Source: Psychrobacter sp. DAB_AL43B
GTDB taxonomy: Bacteria; Pseudomonadota; Gammaproteobacteria; Pseudomonadales; Moraxellaceae
DNA: 64,000 nucleotides
Reading direction: 5' to 3'
Assembly: GCF_900168255.1 (NCBI RefSeq)
Contig: NZ_LT799838.1
Location: 2,914,001 to 2,978,000, forward strand
A program made the position numbers and the translations under genes. Positions 38,797 to 48,381 of this stretch are shown piece by piece; within the stretch, counting starts at the first letter, position 1, and each line of letters starts with the position of its first letter. The notes beneath the pieces were generated by a model. The model had not been told where the DNA came from and ran no database searches. It worked only from the letters and a program-made list of their open reading frames with translations.

Positions 38797-39317
38797 AATA
38801 TAACTTCCTTGTTATGGTCATAATAAGTTTTTGTTAGGTATTTTCTTGTCATCTTATGATTCAAGGCAGCTTAAAAGACTACTTAAACCTGATTTGAAGC
38901 ACTTTTAATATAACATACCCAAAACAGTAGTCGTTTATAGCAATATATAAATTTACAAAAGCTCATAAAGATTACAAAACAAGCAAACTAAAATACTTAA
39001 TTTAATTGATAGGCCGCTCCACTGATTACTTTTAGATATTGGAAAATTGTAGGTTTGAAATATTGGAAAATTGCGGTGTTGCTTGTTGACAAAACTCATG
39101 TACCCACTTACGTATTTGCCATCATATTACTTGTAGTTTTTCGTACAATAAGGCTATGAAAATTAAGAATTACTACACAATGGAAAATATGACCATTGCG
39201 GCCTAATATGATGGTTGAACTTGACTGGCTCTGCACGCATATCAATATGCATAAGCCAGCTAATGAATATGCCAAGTACCACTTTAAGTAACACTTGATG
39301 CAAATGCTATTAAGGAT
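38797..39317. other. Divergent intergenic region before the flavoprotein gene
   Basis: These 521 bases hold no gene. A 14-base direct repeat ATATTGGAAAATTG occurs at 39036-39049 and 39060-39073, 24 bases apart, which could be paired protein-binding sites; nothing else stands out. Confidence 0.4.
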
Positions 39318-40907
39318 ATGAACACGAAAATGACTCACTCTTTTATGATAAATAAAGCGCATTCCACCAAACGCGTCGGTATTCTCGGTGGTGGTACGGC
39401 AGGGGCAACCATCGCTATTCGCCTTGCAGCGTTAGGGCTTGAGACTTATGTTTTTGAAAAAAATAAATCGTTAATCGATGGTCCACCGATGTGCCATTTG
39501 CATGCTGGTGGCAATTTATACCGTGAAATTCCTGACGAAGACTGCGTCGCGCTGCTCAAACAATGCATCGATATTTTGCGTCTTTATCCTCATACCATCG
39601 ACGTACGCCCAACGGTATTTGCCGTTCCGACTCGCGATGAAGGCTTGCCACAAGATTTGCTGCCGCGTCTCGACATATTGACCGATGCTTATCGCAAGCT
39701 TATCGCTGAAGATGCTAATAACAAAGTACTGGGCGAACCTGAAAATTATTATCAATTATATAATCATGAACAGCTGATTGAGCTGTCTGAGCGTGAACAG
39801 GCTGCAGTACCACATACGGCTGACGAGTGGATGATACCGGTCGCGAAATATCTGGATTTGAATAAAGTCAAATTTCCACTTATTGTCGTACAAGAATACG
39901 GTTGGAATATCTTTCGCTTGGCTGCCTCTGCACAATTGGCGTTAGAAGGTTATGAGCATGCCCATATCTTTACTGACACTCAGGTTAAGCAAGTGATGCC
40001 TGTCGATTGTGAAAATTGCTCAAACGCTGACCATCATGTCACTAAGTGGCGTATTGATTATCAGCAAGCTGCCAGTTCCGAACTTGAATCTGAATCTAAT
40101 GGCGAATTTGAATCTATCGAAGTGGATTACTTAATCAATGCTTGTGGCTTTCGTACTGGTGTGATCGACGATATGGTCGGTGTAAAAGTCACACGCATGG
40201 TCGAGTTTAAATCCTCTTATATTACCCACTGGGGTGACACTGGCGGACAGATACCAGAGATTATCGTCTATGGCAATCGCGGTACACCAGAAGGTATGGC
40301 GCAGCTAACCCCTTATCCGGGTGGCTATTTTCAGATACATGGTATGAGTAAATTTATCACGCTGTTCGATGATGGATTGGTCGCTTCCAGTAAAGACAGC
40401 GCCCAACCTAAATTGCCACAACAATATGTACACTATATCGAAGATGGCTGGGATAAAGCGCCTCTACAAGCGCGTAGCCAGCAAGCCATTGATTATGTGG
40501 CTGAGTTTGTACCAACCTTCCATAGTGCGCGTAGCGTTGGTAATGCCTTATATGGTGGGCAACAAATTCCCGGTGAAGATGATACCTTACGAGTCGCCGA
40601 TGTGAGTCTATATTCTAATATACGCTATGCGCGCGCTGAAAATGTCAAAGCGTCATCGACTTTGATAGCGGCGGATCAAATTGTCGATGAGTTGACGGAG
40701 CTTGGTTTGCTTGATTATGATACGCAAGAAAATCGGAATCGTTATGCTCATAAGTGGGCGTATCTAGCGCACAACGATAGTATCACTATTGATACACTTG
40801 CCTGTACCTTGGCTGAAGAACGCGGTTTTCCGCTGGCGATGGCGGGCGTAAATCACGGTATTTGCGAGATGACTCTAGATGATTTAAACGTCACTGAGAT
40901 GCAATAA
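39318..40907 (+). CDS. FAD-dependent oxidoreductase, function unknown
   Basis: A 529-residue flavoprotein with an N-terminal dinucleotide-binding motif VGILGGGTAGATIAIRLAAL (about 20-39) and an acidic strand end VFEKN. Near residue 57 comes GPPMCHLHAGGNLYREIPDE, a conserved-looking substrate-side block, and near residue 275 the second FAD contact DYLINACGFRTG. The middle contains a short S/E-rich insertion (about 247-265). No partner genes sit nearby. Start choice is uncertain: AAGGAT is too close to the first ATG and too far from the one four codons later. I do not recognise a specific substrate. Confidence 0.75.
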   Translation: MNTKMTHSFMINKAHSTKRVGILGGGTAGATIAIRLAALGLETYVFEKNKSLIDGPPMCHLHAGGNLYREIPDEDCVALLKQCIDILRLYPHTIDVRPTVFAVPTRDEGLPQDLLPRLDILTDAYRKLIAEDANNKVLGEPENYYQLYNHEQLIELSEREQAAVPHTADEWMIPVAKYLDLNKVKFPLIVVQEYGWNIFRLAASAQLALEGYEHAHIFTDTQVKQVMPVDCENCSNADHHVTKWRIDYQQAASSELESESNGEFESIEVDYLINACGFRTGVIDDMVGVKVTRMVEFKSSYITHWGDTGGQIPEIIVYGNRGTPEGMAQLTPYPGGYFQIHGMSKFITLFDDGLVASSKDSAQPKLPQQYVHYIEDGWDKAPLQARSQQAIDYVAEFVPTFHSARSVGNALYGGQQIPGEDDTLRVADVSLYSNIRYARAENVKASSTLIAADQIVDELTELGLLDYDTQENRNRYAHKWAYLAHNDSITIDTLACTLAEERGFPLAMAGVNHGICEMTLDDLNVTEMQ

Positions 40908-40970
40908 CTTACCAGTGATTAATAGCTTTTTAGCAATAGCATTAGTCACGAGCTGTTCTAAAAATGAATC

Positions 40971-41016
40971 AAAAAAAGGAGAGAATGACTAATCATGAGT
41001 CATCCTCTCCTTTTTT
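40971..41016. terminator. Bidirectional terminator, flavoprotein / LOG gene
   Basis: AAAAAAGGAGAG plus ATGACT pairs with AGTCAT plus CTCTCCTTTTTT around a short loop, an 18-bp interrupted stem with A- and T-runs, between convergent genes. Confidence 0.9.
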
Positions 41017-41070
41017 ATATAAAGCTATTTTCTTTCAGGATACTGTCATAAATACCCCTTACGCTAGCCT

Positions 41071-41748
41071 TTAGTTGCCAACCATTTTTTCAGTGTTGAC
41101 AGCGTCATCTATTTTTACCAGTGTCTTTAGCAGGTCAATGGCATCATTAATCGTATTACAAACCACCAAACGCTCAAGATCTTCTCGCTTCATAAAACCT
41201 TGTTCAGCGGTATATTTTAAATGCTCAATCATACGATCATAAAAACCATTGATATTAAGAATAATCATCGGTTTTTCATGCTGATACAACTGGCGCCATG
41301 TAGCAATTTCCATAATTTCTTCTAATGTTCCAAGTCCGCCCGGCAAAGTGATAAAGGCATCAGCATATTCTGCCATCACTGTTTTACGCGTGTGCATAGT
41401 GTCGGTCAAATGCAGGCGAGTGAGCTGCTCATGGGCAATCTCGTGCTTTAGCATAAAGGTTGGAATCACACCGACTGCTTGTGCACCGCCTCGAATAACC
41501 TCGTCTGCGACCGCACCCATCAAACCGATACTCGCACCGCCATAAACCAGACCCATACCGTTGTCTGCCAAAGCACTACCAAGCTCGCGTGCTGCCTGCT
41601 CATATACTTCATTATTGCCCAAGCGTGAACCGCAGTACACCGCTACTAATGGCATGGTAAGCATTGATTTATCCACTGCTTTTTCAATATGAGTAATATC
41701 TTGGCTAGTAATAACTTCATAAGTGTTATTGTTAATTTTCATTTGCAT
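41071..41748 (-). CDS. LOG-family nucleoside-5'-monophosphate phosphoribohydrolase
   Basis: LOG proteins cleave the N-glycosidic bond of (cytokinin) nucleoside monophosphates. The 225 residues contain VYCGSRLGNN, GLVYGGASIGLMGAVAD, the catalytic HTRKTVMAEYADAFITLPGG and GLGTLEEIME. About 30 residues precede the usual LOG start; the AAGGAAG site supports the long form, though an internal ATG before PLVAVYCGS could also serve. In bacteria the role is probably nucleotide turnover. Confidence 0.88.
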   Translation of the reverse strand: MQMKINNNTYEVITSQDITHIEKAVDKSMLTMPLVAVYCGSRLGNNEVYEQAARELGSALADNGMGLVYGGASIGLMGAVADEVIRGGAQAVGVIPTFMLKHEIAHEQLTRLHLTDTMHTRKTVMAEYADAFITLPGGLGTLEEIMEIATWRQLYQHEKPMIILNINGFYDRMIEHLKYTAEQGFMKREDLERLVVCNTINDAIDLLKTLVKIDDAVNTEKMVGN

Positions 41749-42091
41749 ATAGCTTCCTTAATTTTCACATCGATTGTTTTTATTGAGAACTTGTTTATTA
41801 AAGCATCTTTATTCGTACGTATTGAATATTTTAAGTAGAGATTCAGTCGAGTCTTTATGGATAATATCATGCAAGATAAACTGCAATAGAACTTAGAAGT
41901 CATATTTGAGCGCCTTCCCTACTGAGATTTATTTTAACATAAGCAATGCTATCACGCGGTAGCAACGATTTATCACTACGCAATTACTACATTTTTAAGG
42001 CTACACATTGGCAGCTGATGGCAAATTAACATTCTTTATTTATCAATAAAGCTCGCTCATAAAAACGACAAAAATATATTAAGGTTCAACC
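41749..42091. other. Divergent intergenic region
   Basis: These 343 AT-rich bases lie between the LOG-family gene and the hydrolase gene. I see ribosome binding sites at both ends and nothing else that stands out. Confidence 0.4.
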
Positions 42092-42988
42092 ATGGAAAAC
42101 ACTTCTACCAATACTCAAATAGACACTTACTCATTAAGCATAATGACTGATCGCAATCAAGCATTGGCGGCGACCGTATATCGCCCTGAAAATGAAGTAA
42201 AAATAGCGCTCATGATAGCACCCGCAACAGGTATCAAACGTCAGTTTTATCATAATTTTGCCACTTATTTGGCAGAGCGTGGCTTTGGTGTGCTGACTTT
42301 TGATAACGAAGGTATCGGTGAGTCGCTTTCATGCGATTTGGCAAAATGTGATGCTTCTTTAATCAGCTGGGGGCGTCATGACATGCCAGCCGTCCTCGAT
42401 GCTTTGCAGGACGAGTTTACCAACGCCACTTACCACTTAATCGGTCATAGCGCGGGTGGTCAGCTGATTGGTTTGATGCCCAATTATAAAGCTATCGCCT
42501 CAGTATTTAATGTTGCCTGCTCATCAGGTCGTATTAAAAACATGGATATGCCTTATAAGCTCAAGGCAATGGGTTTTATGGATGCTTTTATTCCACTCAC
42601 GAACTTGGCATTAGGTTATACGCCTTCGGATAAAATCGGCATGGGCGAACCGCTACCACGTGGCGTTGCTCGTCAATGGCGCGAGTGGTGTAATGGCGCA
42701 GGTTATATCAAGACGGCGTTTGGCAAAAGCATACATAGCCATTTTTATGATGAGATTGACATCCAAGCATTGTGGCTAGGTTTTAGCGATGATGAAATTG
42801 CCAACAGCAAAAATATGGATGATATGATTCGCGTCTTTACGCAGATGCCGGTAGAAAAGCGCTTTTTTGCCCCTACAGACTTTGGCCTAAAAAGTATCGG
42901 TCATATGCGTTATTTTAGTAGTAGAACCAATGCCAAAGCACCTGAGCTGTGGCAAATGGCCATTGATTGGTTGAACAAGCAGCAATAG
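42092..42988 (+). CDS. Alpha/beta-hydrolase (COG4757-like)
   Basis: A 298-residue cytoplasmic hydrolase. It has LMIAPATGIKRQFYHNFATY, the strand-loop LTFDNEGIGES, the nucleophile elbow LIGHSAGGQLIG with Ser, and a late IGHMRYF His. This pattern matches predicted hydrolases of the COG4757 type, whose substrates are unknown. AAGGTT precedes the ATG. It is convergent with the exoX-like gene. Confidence 0.8.
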   Translation: MENTSTNTQIDTYSLSIMTDRNQALAATVYRPENEVKIALMIAPATGIKRQFYHNFATYLAERGFGVLTFDNEGIGESLSCDLAKCDASLISWGRHDMPAVLDALQDEFTNATYHLIGHSAGGQLIGLMPNYKAIASVFNVACSSGRIKNMDMPYKLKAMGFMDAFIPLTNLALGYTPSDKIGMGEPLPRGVARQWREWCNGAGYIKTAFGKSIHSHFYDEIDIQALWLGFSDDEIANSKNMDDMIRVFTQMPVEKRFFAPTDFGLKSIGHMRYFSSRTNAKAPELWQMAIDWLNKQQ

Positions 42989-43022
42989 ATTCAATATTCT
43001 ATTTAACGTCAAATCAAGCTAT

Positions 43023-43718
43023 TTAATCTGTCGAGTTTACCGCCTCCGCTTCTGCCTTGATACGCTTAGTCAATGCAGAATAAAGTGACGGCTGTATATT
43101 ATGAATGTTACCGAGCATCCATTTAACATAGCTGATGGGCACCTCTTTAATCAGTTGTCCTTTATATTTACCAAAGGGCATTTTACTCACAGGATTGGCT
43201 TTGTTGGCGATAGCATGGGCAGCCACAAAATCAGTCGGCGCAATCTCTAAACGCTCGCAACAAGCCTGATAGAGCAAATAACACATGCGCGCATCACCCA
43301 ACGCGTCATGAGCCGCTATCGTCATCCTACTCGCCTCACCCTTGCCCAATAACTGCTCAATACACTTAGACTGACCATAAGCGCTCCATTCTGGAAAGGC
43401 AACGCGCGCCAGCCTAACAGTACAAATCAGCTTGGCCGATGGACTGCCAATGACACGCCAATCAAAACGTACGTTGTGACCAATTAAATATTCTGATAAT
43501 TCAAATTCATCCAATTCAAAACGCTCAAACCCAGCCACATCATCATCGGTGATACCATGAATTTTAGTCACGACTGGTGATATCGAGCGACCACTGTTGA
43601 AGTATTTCATCCACTCAAAGCCAGTAACCACATTGATCGTTGCCACTTGGATAGGTCGTGGATCACGACCTTGGTCGGTTTCGGTATCGATAATAAGTGC
43701 AGTATTAAGATTTATCAT
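43023..43718 (-). CDS. exoX: ExoX-like 3'-5' exonuclease
   Basis: The 231 residues match E. coli exodeoxyribonuclease X in layout: a DnaQ/RNase T-type DEDDh domain (IIDTETD near residue 9; HNVRFDWR near 78; AAHDALGDARMCYLLY near 135) and a C-terminal DUF3820-type segment MPFGKYKGQLIKEVPISYVK. ExoX degrades single-stranded DNA ends in mismatch repair and recombination. The start has only a weak ribosome binding site. It is divergent from the M23 gene. Confidence 0.82.
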   Translation of the reverse strand: MINLNTALIIDTETDQGRDPRPIQVATINVVTGFEWMKYFNSGRSISPVVTKIHGITDDDVAGFERFELDEFELSEYLIGHNVRFDWRVIGSPSAKLICTVRLARVAFPEWSAYGQSKCIEQLLGKGEASRMTIAAHDALGDARMCYLLYQACCERLEIAPTDFVAAHAIANKANPVSKMPFGKYKGQLIKEVPISYVKWMLGNIHNIQPSLYSALTKRIKAEAEAVNSTD

Positions 43719-43932
43719 AAAAATCAGTCATAGAAAGTTATTCATAAAAAATTGGCCATCAATACCCGCCTTAATAGTCTAAAAGAAGCGTTATATTAGA
43801 GGGGTTATAGTTATAGTTACTGTATTTATATTTATGGGGATCAAAACCAGATATAACAATGCTATACAAACGTTAAAGGACAAGATCAATATAATATTAG
43901 TTAAAACAACACAATAAGTTTAAGAGACGTCG

Positions 43933-44523
43933 ATGCGACCAAATGAAGAAAACCAACCACCACGACCAACATTGTTAAGCCGTGTGCTAAAGGTGTTGAT
44001 TAAGGCTGCTGTGCTATTAGCGCTGTTATTTGTATTCGATAAACTCGTACCAAATATCAGCCAACAAACACAGTCATTTGTGCTGGCAAAATGGCAGCAG
44101 CTAAGTCTGTTACAACAAGAACCGCCGACCGAAAACAGCCTGCCCAGTCCGCTGCCAAAGCAGCATCTGACGGATACTTGGGGCGCTGCGCGTAGCCAAG
44201 GACGCTCCCATGAGGGGATTGATATTTTTGCAGATCGAGGCACGCCGATACAAGCAACGACACAAGGTATCGTCAGCAAGGTTGGAGACGATAGATTGGG
44301 TGGGCGTGTAGTGGTGGTCGTGGGACCGGGCGGTGCAGGACATTATTATGCGCATTTAGAAGACTATGCTGACATCTCTCCCAATGACTGGGTCAATGCA
44401 GGCGATATCATCGGTTATGTTGGTGATAGTGGCAACGCCAAAGGCACGCCGCCGCATGTTCATTATGGGATTTATATTAATGGCAGCGCGGTGAATCCTT
44501 ACCCACTTTTACAAAAAAATTAG
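43933..44523 (+). CDS. Membrane-anchored M23 metallopeptidase
   Basis: A 196-residue LytM/M23 peptidase. An N-terminal transmembrane anchor (about 22-42, [20 protein letters not shown]) precedes a periplasmic domain with the zinc ligands and catalytic histidines in [20 protein letters not shown] and [10 protein letters not shown]. All HxxxD and HxH residues are present, so it should be an active cell-wall endopeptidase. AAGAGA precedes the ATG. It is followed by the convergent phoR. Confidence 0.88.
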   Translation: MRPNEENQPPRPTLLSRVLKVLIKAAVLLALLFVFDKLVPNISQQTQSFVLAKWQQLSLLQQEPPTENSLPSPLPKQHLTDTWGAARSQGRSHEGIDIFADRGTPIQATTQGIVSKVGDDRLGGRVVVVVGPGGAGHYYAHLEDYADISPNDWVNAGDIIGYVGDSGNAKGTPPHVHYGIYINGSAVNPYPLLQKN

Positions 44524-44670
44524 GCTATTTGAAAAATTTATCAATCAACATTAGGTCGTGTTGATTTATCAGAACTGTGTCCCAAACAACGCAAAAATTA
44601 ACGACCAATTAGGCATCTTTACTAGATTTGAAACGCACTATTTATACCTATCAAGAAGCCCACTTTAGTA

Positions 44671-45780
44671 TCAATTCGTAGGAGCAGAGCGAATATGAGC
44701 AGCTGGAAACACCATACTAAAGGTCGAGCCTACCCCTTCTACTGACTCAATTTGCAAGTTGGCCTCATGCTGATATAAGACGTGTTTTACAATCGCTAGT
44801 CCCAGCCCCGTACCGCCTGTGGCACGGCTACGACCTTTATCGATACGATAAAAGCGCTCAGTCAAACGCGCGATGTGCTCAGGGGCAATACCAATCCCAT
44901 TATCTTCGACGGCAAACCGGCAACCTTCTGCTGTTTTAGTCCAGCTAATAGCTATATTGCCGCCCTTTGGCGTATATTTAACGGCATTAATCACCAGATT
45001 GGATAACGCACTATTTAGGTACATCTCTGAGCCTTGTAACCCGTCATAAGTATCTATCTGCAAATGAATGGTATGCCCATATTCTTGATTATAGGCTTGC
45101 GCATCATCATAAACATGCGTAAGCAGCTTGGTCATATCGATATAATTGAGCTCGTGCGTCTCTTCGATTTCAATTCGAGATAACAACAATAAGTCATTCA
45201 CCACTCTATTCATACGAGCCGTCTGCTGGCTCATCAACTCAAAACCACGTCGCCAATGCGCTGGCATATCTGGCTGATCTGAGAAATTCTCTAGATAACC
45301 CATCATCACGGTCAATGGTGTACGTAACTCGTGCGAGACATTCGCCACAAAGTCGCGGCGCATTTCTTCCAAGTTATGCAAGCGCGTCACATCATAAATA
45401 ATCAGTAGCTTTTCGTCACCAAAAGGCGTGAGCTCACACTTCAAATAGCGATTAGGATCTCGCCACGACACCATATGCACACCATCATGAACGCCATCGC
45501 CATCATTAGGCGTCGTGGCCGCTTGATAATATTGACGAAACTCAGGCACCCTAATAAAATCAAAGATGTGCTTGCCCTTATCAGCTGCTTGCAATAACAA
45601 TAAATCTTCTGCCGCCTGATTCCACCACTCCAGACCATCATCGTCATTGAGCAAAATTACTGCATCTCGTAATGCTAGTAGAGCGCTTCTGATTTTTTTC
45701 AGCTGATCGGTTGTATTTTGTTGGGAGATTGGCTCTAATTTGCCTTGTTGATTATTTTCGGTCGGCATTATCATTCTCAT
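44671..45780 (-). CDS. phoR: Phosphate-regulon sensor kinase PhoR lacking membrane spans
   Basis: PhoR phosphorylates and dephosphorylates PhoB in response to PstSCAB-PhoU. From about residue 30 the 369-residue product has a PAS domain (ALLALRDAVILLNDDDG), a HisKA domain with the phospho-acceptor His150 in FVANVSHELRTPLTVMMGYL, and an ATPase domain with SNLVINAVKYTPKGG, DNGIG and GGTGLGLAIVKH. The N-terminal membrane region of E. coli PhoR (about 60 residues) is absent. A TTG just upstream and an ATG five codons in are other possible starts; none adds a membrane span. Confidence 0.92.
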   Translation of the reverse strand: MRMIMPTENNQQGKLEPISQQNTTDQLKKIRSALLALRDAVILLNDDDGLEWWNQAAEDLLLLQAADKGKHIFDFIRVPEFRQYYQAATTPNDGDGVHDGVHMVSWRDPNRYLKCELTPFGDEKLLIIYDVTRLHNLEEMRRDFVANVSHELRTPLTVMMGYLENFSDQPDMPAHWRRGFELMSQQTARMNRVVNDLLLLSRIEIEETHELNYIDMTKLLTHVYDDAQAYNQEYGHTIHLQIDTYDGLQGSEMYLNSALSNLVINAVKYTPKGGNIAISWTKTAEGCRFAVEDNGIGIAPEHIARLTERFYRIDKGRSRATGGTGLGLAIVKHVLYQHEANLQIESVEGVGSTFSMVFPAAHIRSAPTN

Positions 45781-45863
45781 CAATTAGACTTACTACTATT
45801 AGCTGCATTAGATTAGCTTCGATTGTTATTAATTTTTTTATTAGATGGCACTTTTATAGTGAA

Positions 45864-46568
45864 TTAAATTGATTCAACCAGACTAGAAAATCGATAACCC
45901 GTACCGCGTACCGTTTGGATCAACGTATTACAATCATAAGGGTGTAGTAATTTTCGTAAACGCCGAATATGTACATCAATGGTTCTATCTTCAATATAAA
46001 CATTGCCGCCCCATACTTGATCTAGCAACTGTGCTCGCGTATAAGCACGCTCTGGATGACTCATAAAAAATGCCAATAAGCGATATTCTGTCGGACCCAT
46101 ATCGATAATTTTATCATCAACCATGAAACGCTGGCTTTTGGGGTCTAGGCTTAGCTTTCCTATTTCGATAGGCTTATCGCTACTGAGCGCACTACTTCGA
46201 CGCAATACCGCTTTGATTCTTGAGATTAATTCACGGGTAGAAAAAGGCTTGGTCATATAGTCATCAGCGCCTGCATCAAGGCCATGAACCTTACTGTCTT
46301 CTTCACTTTTGGCAGTCAACATAATGACTGGTATCTCAGCGAGCAGCGCATCATTTTTAAGCATACGGCAAAAATCGATGCCACTTTTATCTCCGGGCAG
46401 CATCCAATCCAATAAAATCAGCGCTGGTCTGTGATCCACCACTTGTTGGTGCGCCTCTGAGACGTCAGCTGCCTGCAAACTCTCAAATCCAGCCATCTCT
46501 AGTGTCATGACGAGCATCTCACGAATCGCAGGTTCATCTTCAACAATCAAAATTTGCTCATTATACAT
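45864..46568 (-). CDS. phoB: Phosphate-regulon response regulator PhoB
   Basis: A 234-residue OmpR-class regulator. The receiver domain has the phospho-acceptor Asp in ALILLDWMLPG, a Thr in VIMLTAKSEEDSK and a Lys in YMTKPFSTREL; the winged-helix domain includes RTIDVHIRRLRKLLHPYDCN and QTVRGTGYRFS. A Pho box lies about 90 bases upstream, so it is probably autoregulated. phoR follows 84 bases later. Confidence 0.97.
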   Translation of the reverse strand: MYNEQILIVEDEPAIREMLVMTLEMAGFESLQAADVSEAHQQVVDHRPALILLDWMLPGDKSGIDFCRMLKNDALLAEIPVIMLTAKSEEDSKVHGLDAGADDYMTKPFSTRELISRIKAVLRRSSALSSDKPIEIGKLSLDPKSQRFMVDDKIIDMGPTEYRLLAFFMSHPERAYTRAQLLDQVWGGNVYIEDRTIDVHIRRLRKLLHPYDCNTLIQTVRGTGYRFSSLVESI

Positions 46569-46641
46569 ACGGCATTCTCAGTGTTAGAGGACAAAATCTA
46601 GCCTATCAAAAGGCGATAAACGCACGCGCTAGCTTCTTCCT

Positions 46642-46675
46642 ATTAAACGAATTAATTATGACAGCTTGATGACAT
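46642..46675 (-). promoter_or_regulatory. Pho box and -10 of phoB-phoR
   Basis: On the minus strand ATGTCAT-CAAG-CTGTCAT (46658-46675) is a two-repeat Pho box close to consensus. Ten bases downstream TTTAAT (46642-46647) is a suitable -10, the spacing expected when PhoB replaces a -35 element. Confidence 0.8.
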
Positions 46676-46716
46676 TTACTTTTAAAATTTTAATATTTGG
46701 CATCAAGTCTAATCGC

Positions 46717-47172
46717 TCAACTTACTTCTAATAAAAAGTTTAGCGGTCCATCATTGACGCTCGCAACTTGCATATTAGCGCCAAACTGACCCGTTGCAAT
46801 AGCGGGATACTGAGTCTTTGCATAAGTAACCAGTTGTGCAAATAATACCTGTGCCGCATCAGGTGCCATCGCGCCGCCAAAATCAGGGCGACGACCTTTA
46901 TCCGTTTTTGCCATCAAGGTAAATTGTGATACCAATAATAACCCGCCAGCCACTTGTTGGACATTTTTATCCAGTTTACCGGTTTTAGCCGGATCGTCAT
47001 TATTTTCAAAGAGTCGATAAGTGAGGATTTTATCGACTAAGCGCTGCGCACTTTGTAGATTATCATCGTGACCCAAACCAATATACGCCAATACCCCATG
47101 CTGAATAGAGCCAACGCAGCAGTCATCAACGCTGACGCTGGCATGATTTACCCGCTGGATAAGTGCTCTCAT
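46717..47172 (-). CDS. dtd: D-aminoacyl-tRNA deacylase
   Basis: Dtd hydrolyses D-amino acids, and glycine, misattached to tRNA. The 151 residues include MRALIQRVNHASVSVDD at the start, GGLLLVSQFTLMAKT (the SQFT motif), RRPDF and the C-terminal NDGPLNFLLEVS with the cross-subunit Gly-cisPro. AAAGGAAG precedes the ATG. It lies upstream of phoB on the same strand, but the Pho box between them suggests separate transcription. Confidence 0.95.
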   Translation of the reverse strand: MRALIQRVNHASVSVDDCCVGSIQHGVLAYIGLGHDDNLQSAQRLVDKILTYRLFENNDDPAKTGKLDKNVQQVAGGLLLVSQFTLMAKTDKGRRPDFGGAMAPDAAQVLFAQLVTYAKTQYPAIATGQFGANMQVASVNDGPLNFLLEVS

Positions 47173-47352
47173 TACTTACTTCCTTTAACGATTATGGTCA
47201 TACAGGCAGCTGCCGACCATGATAAAATGTATTTATTTATGAATGTTACTATCTATTAATATCACTATCTATAAGTGTCACTGTCTATTATTTTCTAGCA
47301 CCACTTTTTATTTTCATCATTGCTTTTTTAATCACTACTTTGGTCATCTATT

Positions 47353-48186
47353 ATGAATGTATTTACTACCTTACAACAGTTTGTACCCCAGCAAAAAATC
47401 AGTAAAGCAGCTGGACGCTTAGCCGCCAGCCGCCATCCTTGGGTCAAACGCGCTTTCATTCGTAGCTTTGCCAAAGCTTATGATGTTAGCTTAGATGAAT
47501 ATGAGCGTCAAAGTTTAAACGCTTATGAGAGCTTTAATGATTTTTTCACCCGTGAGCTACAAGATGATGCGCGCGCTATCGATACTACCATCAATGGTAT
47601 CGTCAGTCCTGCTGATGGGGTGATATCGCAGCTTGGGCAAATCAATGACCATAAACTACTACAAGCCAAAGGTCGCGACTATGATATCGGGCAGCTATTG
47701 GCCAACAGTGCCGACGGCGATTATTTCGCTGATGGTAGCTTTGCCACTGTCTATCTTGCCCCAAGTAATTATCACCGTGTCCATATGCCATTTGATGGTA
47801 CATTGACCAAAACCCGTTATGTACCTGGCACTCTATTTTCAGTCAATAATACGACGGCAGCAAATGTGCCTGATTTGTTTGCTCGCAACGAGCGCCTAGT
47901 CTGTCTGTTTGATACTGCCTATGGTAAAGCGGCTGTTATCATGGTCGGTGCGATGATTGTCGCTGGGATCGAAACGGTAGCTACTGGTAAAATTAGCCGC
48001 ACCGATGATATTCAAGAAGCGGATCATGATATGAGCTTTAAGAAAGGCGATGAGCTTGGACGTTTTTATTTAGGCTCGACCGCGATTGTGGTACTGCCAA
48101 AAGCAGCAAACACTGATTGGCAAAATACTATGAAGCATGGCTCAACGGTACAAATGGGTCAATTGCTAGGCGCTGCTAAGTTTTAA
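47353..48186 (+). CDS. psd: Phosphatidylserine decarboxylase
   Basis: Psd converts phosphatidylserine to phosphatidylethanolamine in the inner membrane. It is made as a proenzyme that cleaves itself at a G-S bond to form the pyruvoyl group: the LGST motif is in RFYLGSTAIVVLP near residue 240. IVSPADGVI, FATVYLAPSNYHRVHMP and the catalytic histidines are present. At 277 residues it is close to the family norm. A strong terminator follows. Confidence 0.95.
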   Translation: MNVFTTLQQFVPQQKISKAAGRLAASRHPWVKRAFIRSFAKAYDVSLDEYERQSLNAYESFNDFFTRELQDDARAIDTTINGIVSPADGVISQLGQINDHKLLQAKGRDYDIGQLLANSADGDYFADGSFATVYLAPSNYHRVHMPFDGTLTKTRYVPGTLFSVNNTTAANVPDLFARNERLVCLFDTAYGKAAVIMVGAMIVAGIETVATGKISRTDDIQEADHDMSFKKGDELGRFYLGSTAIVVLPKAANTDWQNTMKHGSTVQMGQLLGAAKF

Positions 48187-48238
48187 TCCCATTTATCTAA
48201 GTAACAAACGCTTTTAACGAGTAGCATTGATAAATATG

Positions 48239-48277
48239 AGCATAGTCAGTAATAACATTACTGACTATGCTTTTTTT
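48239..48277 (+). terminator. Intrinsic terminator of psd
   Basis: GCATAGTCAGTAAT pairs perfectly with ATTACTGACTATGC around AAC, followed by seven T residues. It isolates psd from the pst operon. Confidence 0.95.
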
Positions 48278-48336
48278 ATGCCTGTCTATCTATTAATGTC
48301 TTTTTATAAGCCGCTATTTTTTTACACAAACGCTTT

Positions 48337-48381
48337 ATGTCATCAAACTGTCATATTCATTTGGCACACTCTCCTTATTAA
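48337..48381 (+). promoter_or_regulatory. Pho box and probable -10 of pstS
   Basis: ATGTCAT-CAAA-CTGTCAT (48337-48354) is a Pho box. A third, degenerate half-site ATTTGGC sits one further 11-base step along (48359-48365), and TATTAA (48376-48381) lies ten bases after that, a plausible -10. The predicted transcript starts about 100 bases before pstS. Confidence 0.75.
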
